From Pristionchus mayeri (lineage: Eukaryota > Nematoda > Chromadorea > Rhabditida > Neodiplogasteridae), in NCBI GenBank assembly GCA_036245805.1, contig BTRK01000001.1, positions 18,173,087 through 18,237,086 of the forward strand: 64,000 nucleotides of DNA. Direction: 5' to 3'. A program made the position numbers and the translations under genes. This document shows positions 49,001 through 58,800 of the stretch, piece after piece. How positions within the stretch are numbered: the first letter of the stretch is position 1; every line of letters starts with the position of its first letter. The notes under the pieces were generated by a model. That model searched no databases. It was not told the origin of the DNA and worked only from the letters and a program-made list of their open reading frames with translations.

Positions 49001-50399
49001 GGGCATGTGTGTTATAAAAATTCTTCAGTAGGGTCTCCGAATCCTTCATCGTGGTGTAGGATAGAGTGAGGTATAGCAGAACATGTCGGAAGTGGGTGGC
49101 TCCAGGATGATACATCGTTGCTCTACTAGAGCCTGACTGAAGGGAAAGGAATGGGGAGTTGCTTACTATAACGGCCCATCACTGTTTGTTATTCACTAGG
49201 AATGAGGGAAATCCAAAATGCATTAGGGACGAGCAGTGTTAAAACAAAACCATATACAAAGACTTTCCGGCCAACCTGATATATTCGGTGGTATGCTGAG
49301 TTGTCAGATTTTTTTGGGAAATAAAATTTTCGAAAAAATCTAGTCGGAAAATTGTTTTCGTAAAAACTCATTTCGTAATTGCATTTCCGAAATGCTCGTT
49401 TCGTAAATATTGGCTGGGAACCGCTCACTCGGGAAAGACTGCGAGGAATGAGAAAATCTATTGTGGGAGAGTGAAATGAAAGGGAAATTGGAATAGAGAA
49501 TCTCATTATCAATCGATTTTTACGAGATGGGCTTTCCAATTTTCTCTCTTCTCTATCATTTCATTCCGAGTCTCCGCTTTTCGAGAGAGCTGTTCCCAAT
49601 CAATTTTGCTGAAACATAACTTTCCGAAAAAAATTGATATGTCAGCATACCACCATATATTCCACGATGTCAGTATAATGTAACGCATGCACGAAAATAA
49701 GCCAATCAATATCCCGAGAAAATTAAATATATCTGGTTTTTGTAGGTTGAGTGGATTTGGTCAAAACAGTACTTCAAGTGCACTTTATGTGGCGACAACA
49801 AATTGCCAACTACTGTAAGTCATTTTCAAAATTTGTTCATTAAAGTATCAGTACATTGTCTGGTTCATTAGGGCTAATGCTAATATGACACCTCGGTAAT
49901 GCAATTTCATTATACCAGTCCTCTCTATAATACGTTACTGAAAAATGTAATTATGATGGTAATCTAAGGCCTCGCCGAAAGGGCCAATCAGAGCTCGCAA
50001 GTTCTTCGACAACCTAGTCAAGGTGAGTTTCCTGCCAAATAGGTTTTCCATCTGGTTAAAGATGAAGAAAAGTGTAGGCCCTATGTTATTATTTCAGCTG
50101 ACGGAGAAGGAACGAGAGAAGATGGAGTTTGTTATCAATAACAAAATCCGTGCGGATGTCTGCCAGAAACACTTCATTCTCACTCATTACAGTGAGGTAA
50201 GGACTACATAAGTTTGGTCAGGACTACTGTTTTCAACTGTTTTCCCAATATTTCCCCAAATTATTCATTTATTGCCAAAGTGCAGCGTACTCCTGAACAA
50301 AAACGATCGAGAACTGAGCTGACTCCTACAGTATTCAGTGATTACGATAAAGCCAATGAAGAGCCATGTGATGAACCAGGTCCCCCTGGCAGCCGCTAA
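46096..50399 (+). CDS. Gene 8: C2H2 plus split-THAP zinc-finger protein
   Basis: Exons: 46096-46206, 46446-46602, 46766-46857, 46968-47063, 47520-47618, 49746-49814, 49969-50022, 50098-50196, 50286-50399 (296 aa, in frame). Start exon M-S-S-D-C (IKEGP, FKDES, LKQEE); three C2H2 fingers (C-A-E-C-G-K...H-M-L-I-H-S-G-E-K-P; C-E-Y-C...H-L-R-N-F-H; C-L-T-C-G-E-Q-F...H-x4-H); one C2CH finger over three exons (C-T-L-C-G-D-N, K-F-F-D-N-L-V, V-C-Q-K-H-F); tail C-D-E-P-G-P-P-G-S-R-stop. Middle exon 49969 uses an AAG acceptor. The 2.1-kb intron 47619-49745 holds a mariner element and a MITE. No disabling change seen. It is the intact version of the broken module in gene 4. Confidence 0.8.
48029..49281 (-). 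mobile_element. Mariner element, full length but dead
   Basis: Ends GGTTGGCCGGAAAGTCTTTG (48034) and its complement (to 49276) are flanked by TA, giving about 1.25 kb. Sits in gene 8 intron 5. Confidence 0.9.
48100..48909 (-). pseudogene. Broken mariner transposase
   Basis: Minus-strand frames 48637-48909 and 48100-48612 give the mariner helix-turn-helix region (V-E-T-D-A-L-Q...V-H-H-S-T-V-R-E-G-L) and the catalytic core. The family motif T-G-D-E-K-W reads T-G-N-E-K-W here, so the first catalytic Asp is Asn; the second motif is blurred (N-Q-Q-N-D-P-R-P-K), and the third reads Y-S-P-G-M-A-L-S-D-Y. A frame break separates the halves. Confidence 0.85.
49287..49654. mobile_element. MITE (GGTGGTATGCTGA ends), copy 1
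   Basis: Starts GGTGGTATGCTGA and ends TCAGCATACCACC. Interior matches 61568-61935 in gene 10. The 116-aa minus-strand ORF crossing it is present only because of the palindromic repeat. Confidence 0.85.
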
Positions 50400-50408
50400 A
50401 CGTTGATT

Positions 50409-51303
50409 TATCAGGTTGGTCCATAAGTTTCTGACTATTTTCATGTTCGGACATTTTGACCTTCCCCGTCCAACGCATTCAGTCAATCAACTAATGGTTA
50501 TGCATAGTTGATGAAGGCTTAGGAATACTTTTTACGCGATGCAATATCGGGCCAATTCGATCAACAAGGATGACACTATTCACAGTCAAAATCTACAATG
50601 TGCTTGATTTTCAATACTTTTCAATTGATCGTAACTCCAATGGCAGAAGTGATTGAGACAAAAGCGATGGATTGTTGAGAAGCCTATTACAGGGACATCT
50701 AATTTTACACTTCGGAAGTTCTGGTCCTCTGAATCCCCGCTTAAAATTGTGGCCAAATCAACAAACTACGCCAATTGGAAAATGCTTGTTTTATATTTTC
50801 TGGCACTGTACTCGTATAGGTCGACCTGAGCTCAATAGTGGCTCAATGTTTTATACCTCCCTATCTTAGTACATATTCATATTTAGGAGCAGATTCATAA
50901 ATCAATAGGTAATTATGATATTTCGGAGCTGCGATGTAGAAGTTGAAACATTGAAATCAGCACATTTTGTTGTTTATCTCTTCTCACTCGCAATGAAGAC
51001 CGAGTTGTTCACGTTTAACTGAACAAGCAGCTCTTGCCCTACTACATATATGTTGGGCAGATTCAGGATGTCTCAAATATTTGATAAGTTGAGCTCAACC
51101 AAAAACACCGAAAAACGCTATTTTCGGCAGTTTCAATATGAAAATAATTTTCTCACGTTCAATAACCACTATATTCAATGTAAATATTTTACGGCGCTCC
51201 ACCACTACTGACGTCACTAAAACTATAGAGGAATCGCAGGCAATCGAAATAGGCCGGGAGAAATTATGAAAAATAAAAAGTCAGAAACTTATGGACCAAC
51301 CTA
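50409..51303 (-). mobile_element. Non-autonomous mariner-like element, copy 2
   Basis: Ends TCAGGTTGGTCCATAAGTTTCTG-type and complement, TA at both sides, 895 bp, reverse orientation relative to 10830-11710. It begins ten bases after the gene 8 stop. The matching flank after gene 4 (18010-18060) lacks it. Confidence 0.88.
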
Positions 51304-51584
51304 ATGCATTGCTTTCGCAGATTCATTTGAGATTTGTTGCTAGTTAATTTCGTTTGGATGATTCTAGTGATTGGAGTTTCATCACGTTCTTATTCGATAG
51401 ATTGTTTTGTTAATTATGACATATTGGAATATGTTTTCGCTCGATGTTGTTCCTTATTTTTGTTTTTGTTGATACCGATAAAATTTACTTTCCAGATTTT
51501 CAGTACCATAAAATTCAATCGTCTGAATCGATATGCATATCTCGACGAAATGGGCCGTACAATTTTTCGGCACTCCCATCGAAC

Positions 51585-51662
51585 TTCGCACTCACCCCAT
51601 TCCCTCTTTTCCCCTCACTCGAGGAGGGAAGAGGAGTGAGTGCGAAGCTCGATGGGGGTGCG
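51585..51662. repeat. Short palindrome
   Basis: CATCGAACTTCGCACTCAC pairs with GTGAGTGCGAAGCTCGATG around a C/T-rich loop. Confidence 0.8.
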
Positions 51663-51893
51663 AGATTCGAACCGGCTCGCAGATCGAGACCTACCTCAAT
51701 CGAACTTCGCCGAGAGAGAGGAAGAGATGCCAGAGGGAACGCAAAATTCGAGTTCGAATTCGATTCTGCAACCCTGGTGGTTACCCAAATCGCTAAAAAA
51801 TCGATTGAGGCATTGGCTACACGTGTTTTTTCCTATTTGAAAATTGTAGTTCATCGTAACTTAACTCAGAAAAAATTTTTTGTTGTTGAATGA

Positions 51894-52026
51894 GAAGGCG
51901 TACAGTTATCATCAGAAGATGAATATTGCGCGATTCTTAGTCCAAAAGACTCATGTCCATGACGTATCTCATGAAGAATCTATGAAAGAGCCGGGTCCTT
52001 CTAGAAATAATGAAAAATTTTTTTAG
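51894..52026 (+). pseudogene. Orphan terminal exon
   Basis: Reading from about 51897 gives K-A-Y-S-Y-H-Q-K-M-N and ends M-K-E-P-G-P-S-R-N-N-E-K-F-F-stop (TAG 52024-52026), the family tail. No upstream exons of a separate gene are found between gene 8 and here, so it is a leftover of a lost array member or an alternative end for gene 8. Confidence 0.5.
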
Positions 52027-52841
52027 CTAATTCCTCCGATTTTGAGCATTGATTTGAGCATCTATTGTGTCCCTATCTCGCATTCAACACCGGAAGACGT
52101 GAATAGTTTTTCGAATGAGAAATAGAAGGCGAAATCACTAATACTAATGGGCAAACTAAAGACCATGAGCTAATGTTAAGGAAGTGAGTGGTATTAATTT
52201 AATAAAATTGTCCGAACAAGTGGTGTTTGCCAATATTTGAGCCGGTCAAAGTGGTTCCGTGAATTATCTCCGGCTCTCAGGCTCGCCCCTCCCGCGAACG
52301 CTCGCGTTTATTTTTCACGGCTCAACTATTAGTGTTGGTTTCTGCATAGGGAAGCGTTTATCGAGCGTCGGAGCGTTTATCATGCGACGATGATTTAAAA
52401 AATATGAAAAGCAAAGCAAAAACAGCGGAGACAAGTCGTTACAGTAATCAATCCACCTAATTTAAATTGCGGTGTAATCCGAGTGCACCATCACGTTCTG
52501 CAGTTTCCACATTCGTCCATTTTTTGTTTCGCGGGGTGTCTGACAAAGTTTTTATTTCTATTAAAGATGGGAAGAGGGGGAGATAGTGAGTGAGGGGAGA
52601 GTTGGCGGAGTCAGAGAGGACGCGAGGTGTAAACAAGAGAGACGCGAGCTAGCAAACTACACTCGAGCCTCGACCGCATGGACTTGTAAGATGGCTATCG
52701 CAGAGTACAACAAAACGCTTCTCCGTTTTTCTTACGTTCTGTTCGATTTTATTAAGCGTGTTTATTCCCTTTGCCTTATTCGAATTATTTATCTGCATTA
52801 TACCATGATTCCACTCTTTTTAGAAATATATTCTCTTCTTC

Positions 52842-52846
52842 AAGAA
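52842..52846 (+). promoter_or_regulatory. Putative spliced-leader acceptor, gene 9
   Basis: TTCTTCAAG-AA-ATGTCAAG; an AAG acceptor rather than CAG. Upstream gap is 2.4 kb. Confidence 0.45.
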
Positions 52847-55800
52847 ATGTCAAGTGACTACAGTGCAACTGATGAAATCGAAGAAGAACCACTCGAGTTC
52901 AAGGCTGAACCCACGAATGATTCCCTTGAGCAGGAAGATTGCATTGCCAATGTGAGTTTAGGGTTGCACTTTTTCAGTTGATTTATCTTTTATTTATGCT
53001 CCTATTTCAAGTATAATAAGTTATGTAACTGTTATTTTAATGAGGTTCGCAAATATGATCAGGTGGGGGACTCTTGACGTACCGAATGAGTTCAAATACG
53101 AACCCATGGAGCTACAGGACGAAGTTATCGAGGATTTAACTCAAAGCAAACAAGAAAATCCGCAAACCGATGTAAGCTTTTATCATTGGGCTTAGTATAT
53201 TTTTTCTCGAAATCTCAGCATTATGAATCTTACAATAGGTGCTCGCTTATTGAAACATTTTAATATTTTTGTTATAGTTCTATCTTGGCAAAACGAGTGA
53301 GAACGGAGAAAATAAAATGAAGTGCAAGGACGAGCCTATCGATTATTTCGACGAGATCAAACAGGAAGAACCTATTGCTGATGTTAGTTATTTCACGTAA
53401 TTAATGTTACCTCTATTGTTTTTCAACTGAGATTTAGAAGTTTTTAAATACCTTTATATTTAGTTATTCTGCCCATCTACCGGATCTTCCCGTCCTCGCT
53501 ATGCGATGAATGTTACCAGTTCTGAGAAGATAAGCAAGGACTGCACTGAGGTACTGAGGGATTTGTAAAGTATAAATGTGCAGGGTCAAATGCAGTTTTA
53601 AAAATTACATAAAATTTATTTTTGATTAGTGAAGTATTTATAAAGAAAATATTAAAAATCGTAAATATCTACAGTAGCGCGCATAAGTGAGTGGGCAGAA
53701 TTTGAATTTGTTGCATCTGTTTGCCCAGGAAAGACATCATTCTGGCACTATGGTGTTTTGTACCAAATTCATCGGAGATTATTATCATGGTACTATGGTA
53801 TGATGTCATCGCATAGTTATTGCGTAGTGATGACGCAATCGATCTGCACTTTTTCAAAACGGCATTATTCTTATATAGATTTTTTCCTGTTCGCCATACT
53901 TTCTATGAGTGGAGATATGACCGAGGTCTACCCAGAATAAATTTTTGAAGGTGCTGCTCGGTCGCACATTTGGTGCAGCCTTGCTGCAAAAACAGGGTCT
54001 GAAATTTGGAACTCAGCTTCTAGACGAGCTAGGGATTCGTTCAAAGCATCAAAATGATCGTCATCATGATTCCAGACGATCCTAAGAATATGAAGACAAA
54101 ATCTCATAATTTGCCCTCAGGGCATGAAAAAATCACTTTTTTGCATGACCATTATTTGGATATTCATAACTTTGTGGAAAAGTTAGATAAAAATCTGGTT
54201 TTTATCTGGTAATGTTCAAAATGTATTGAAGAACTGATTTCCAACTTTTTAGAGAGATTGGATATCTTTCCTGCCCGCGGCGTGCGTTTAACGGAGGTAT
54301 ACCAGGGTCGGGAAACACCATGTTTACCCCTATAGGCGAGAGAGTGCAGACGACGAGAGTGCGTAAACAGGGTGTTTTTCGACCCTAGTATGCCTCCGAT
54401 AAGAGATCGCCGCGGGCAGGAAAGATATCCAATCGCTCTAAAAAGTTGGAAATCAGTTCTTCAATACATTTTGAACATTTCCAGATAAAAATCAGATTTT
54501 TATCAAACTTTTCCGCAAAGTTATGGATGTCCAAAAAATTGTCATGCAAAAAAGTGATTTTTTCATGCCCTGAGGGTAAATTATGAGATTTTGTCTTCAT
54601 ATTCTCAGGATCGTCTGGGATCATGATGACGATCATGTTGATGCTTTGAACGAGTCCCTAGCTCGTCTAGAAGCTGAGTTCCAAATTTCAGACCCTGTTT
54701 TTGCAGCAAGGCTGCACCAAATTTGCGACCGAGCAGCACCTTCAAAAATTTATTCTGGGTAGACTTCGGTCATATCTCCACTCATAGAAAGTATGGCGAA
54801 CAGGAAAAAATCTATATAAGAATAATGCCGTTTTGAAAAAGTGCAGATCGATTGCGTCATCACTACGCAATAACTATGCGATGACATCATACCATAGTAC
54901 CATGATAACAATCTCCGATGAATTTGGTACAAAACACCATAGTGCCAGAATGATGTCTTTCCTGGGCAAACAGATGCAACAAATTCAAATTCTGCCCACT
55001 CACTTATGCGCGCGACTGTACATGAGGCCACACAACAATCACGTTTCCCGTTGTTTTAATGTTTCTTTCAGCAAGGTTGCTGGTTGAAAAAATATATTGT
55101 TCAGGATGTTGGGAGGAATAAATTTGCTGTTATCTGTTGTTTGTGCGGAGAGAAGACATCTTCATACTGCTTCTCGCCGAAGAATCCGTTAAGAGCTCGA
55201 CAATTTTATGATAATCTAATCCATGTGACTATTTTTCATTTTATTTAAAAATATTCGTTTAAGTAAGTAGAATTCGGCCCTTTCGACAAACCAATTCCGG
55301 TCTCCACGCCAATGCAGCGTGCAGTCTGTTTTTAGGATATTAGCGAGCTATACGCTTTGATAACCGCCAGTATTGTGTACATGTGATGGGGATTTCATTT
55401 AGCAATTTTTGAATTATTTCCACATTTCTTACCCCGTGGTGTAGGTGGATCTAAGGACGCGTGCGGGGAATCAAATCGTGACTCTTCAATCGCAAGTCTG
55501 GCCCACAACCACTGCACCAACACATCATCTAGATATTGAAAAAAACCCGACCCCCCACCCCAATGATACCCAAATAAACTCCCAGGTAGGATTCAAAATG
55601 GTTCCTTTTTTTTACCCGAGGAAGGTTTCAAAATGACTTCTGTCAAAATTGTGTTTTCCAAATCGTAATTTGATTTATATGCTGGGTTGCAAAATGGTGA
55701 CCTTTTCAGAGGGGCGTTCCAAAGTGGTCTTCTCCGAAAGTTCCTAAACGAAGGTTCCAAAACATGTCCTCTATAAATTAAATCTTTATATCGATATTTT

Positions 55801-58800
55801 AATAGAAATCGATGCAACATCGCTTAAGCCGTTCACATGATCGTTCAGTATTTAGCCTACATTCATTAATTGGAGTATATGCGATCAATTTTCAGTTGAC
55901 TCCAGTTCAGTTTGAACATGCAAATAAACTATCGCAATATAAACTTAAAAACGCCATCTGTAGAAGACATGTAAGGGAGGTAATTATACGTTTTTATCGT
56001 TCCGTTAACAGCTCACAATGTTCTCAAATACAACATTTTGAAGGAGTTGCCAAAGGATCATTCATGGGTTCATTACTGTCTCCTCTGTCGGGAACCGACG
56101 TCCTCCTACTTCTTTTTCCCAATGGACCCATCAAGCTATCAACAATATATCAACAATCTTATCGGAGTTAGTTCCGTTAATATTACTACATTTATCTGCT
56201 ATTTCCCTGGTTCCAGATTACGTTATAGATCGTTTTATGTTCTATGAAACTTGCTCAGATGCGCATACGCCAGCCAAAAGTCAAAATATTTGAAAATTGC
56301 TCGAGAAATGAGGTATTCTCCAGGTGACTGATGAGCAGAAAAAGAAGATTGATTCTTTTGCCAAGCAAAATGTCCGCGGATTTTTATGCAGAAAGCATTC
56401 TAGATACTCCGTAACAAATACATCATCGACAACTGTGAGTTGGTTTAGAAAATGGAAAATATGTAATATCTAATCTATATAATTCAATTCGAAACTCATC
56501 AAACCTTGAAAGTATTTCCGGCAAGAGTATTTCTTCAAATTGGGCCAATGGTTCGAAAGGATTGTAGTGAGAGCTATTGCGTACGAAGGAAAATATATTC
56601 AGCAATTGTTTCATTCTTAATTTCAAAAATTATTTCCGAATCTTCTGTTTAGATATTCAGTCCAGCTACTGGCGATCCTCGCCCAAACTATCAGCGAGGA
56701 ATGAATGTGGGAAGAAAGGAGGAGACTGAGTCATCTCAGAATATGCCAGCTGTGAGTTAGCTCCTACTTATTGATACATTTTAATCTTGAATATCTTCGT
56801 ATACCATATTTCATTATTATTCTTAGCAAAATATGTTCAAGAAGTGCTACCTCTGTCTCCGGTTTTACTCCGAATATGTCTTCACCAGCTCGAATAAGGA
56901 GTCCAGAGATGAATTTCTGGCCAGACTTGTCGTCAATTCTCCGCAGCAGCGAGAACGCATAGCGGTCAGTTATGCAACAAATTTAGTTTTAGATATTCTT
57001 GTAAGTATTATACATGATTAATTTAAATTTAAAAAAGGTAAATATAAAATGTCATTAAAATTCTCGAATTTCGGTTGTGTTAAGGAGCTTGTGAGAAGCG
57101 GAGCGGAAGCGAACTTCTGCTTGAAACATTTCCCCAAGAAGGCGGATACTGTGGTAAGCCCTAAACTAGGAAGCTGCGCGAAGTTAGCCAAAAATTTCTG
57201 GATCAAGTGCTACCTCTGCCACCTTTTTTTACAATTTCCCCCACTCAACCCACTCATTTCTATTCAAAATTTCCCTGATTTCTGCCACACAATGATGACG
57301 AAGATGAGAAATCACATGGGAGGAGGGGATAAGCCAACCAACCTCGAAATCCCCCGTTATTTCTTTTCTTGAGAGAAATACTGTCCGTCCACCGGAATGT
57401 CTCTTCCACTTGATCTTCTCACACCCGCTAGCAACGTTATAACATCGAAAACAAAGGTGAGGTACCAAACATTTGTGTCTCCAAATGTAAACTAACAAAA
57501 TACGTCGGTATATTGCTTGTGCTACTTTAAATAGTATGATTGGTAGTTAGATCTACGGACCCGAAAAGGTTTTTTGCAAGTGGGTAATTGTTTCCGAATT
57601 TTTTGCCTTTCTCATCACCGAATTTTCCGCAGGAGCTCAGTGATGATAAGTCGCTCACGACATTTTCAGGGAGTGGGCAAGGGGTGAGAGAGCGCAGAGA
57701 AATAAGATTGGCAATCTGCCTGCTGTTCGAAGAAGTTAGCTTTTTTATGGCTCCTGTTCTGGTCCTGGCCCGAACGTTTGTAAAAACATTTGTCGGTTGA
57801 GCACCGTCGGTCGCTTCCCTGAGTATCCTCTTGAATTTATATTTTATCAGATGTCTCGTCGGATGTGCGTGGTCTGTCGACAATTTCGGAATGAGAATAA
57901 AATGCGCGAATTCACTAAGAATTCTACAAGACGCACATTGTGGGTGGAGGCAGTCCGTTCTACCCCCGAAAGACGGAGATCCCTGATGGAACTGCTGAGT
58001 ACAAGGAAAACGTCGTACTTATGTGCTTGTCACTTCTCGCCTTCCGACTTCAAGCAAACATCAAGAATGTCTAATAGATATAGTATGCTTCGATTGGATG
58101 CCATTCCTTACTTCCAGGTAAATTAGCTCTTCGTAATATTAATTAAATCTTCATAATTGATATTGATTATTTTGACACAATTCCTCTTTAAATGATATAA
58201 GTCATTACTAAAGAGGAAATTGACCTAACCTGGGGAAATAAAATAAGACAGGACCTGTTTTAATGTATATTTTCAGGATTCTGAATCGAAATCTGGTGAA
58301 GTGGAAGAAATTCCATTGTTCGAGGCAGTTACACCGAATGATATTAAGGAGGAATTAGAGGAGTTCACAGACGAACCGATCGATGATTTGGAACAAAATT
58401 TCCTGGAAGTGCCCATTGATAATGTGAGCCCACTAGTCGCACCGTCGGTCGCTTCCCTGAGTATCCTCTTGAATTTATATTTTATCAGATGTCTCGTCGG
58501 ATGTGCGTGGTCTGTCGACAATTTCGGAATGAGAATAAAATGCGCGAATTCACTAAGAATTCTACAAGACGCACATTGTGGGTGGAGGCAGTCCGTTCTA
58601 CCCCCGAAAGACGGAGATCCCTGATGGAACTGCTGAGTACAAGGAAAACGTCGTACTTATGTGCTTGTCACTTCTCGCCTTCCGACTTCAAGCAAACATC
58701 AAGAATGTCTAATAGATATAGTATGCTTCGATTGGATGCCATTCCTTACTTCCAGGTAAATTAGCTCTTCGTAATATTAATTAAATCTTCATAATTGATA

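Noticed and set aside
49189..49539. 116-aa minus-strand ORF also seen near 61684
   Set aside because: It crosses the palindromic MITE and a mariner end; similarity between the two places is repeat identity, not gene conservation.
53669..55087. Matching ORFs on opposite strands around 53.7 and 54.8 kb
   Set aside because: Mirror arms of one 1.36-kb palindrome.
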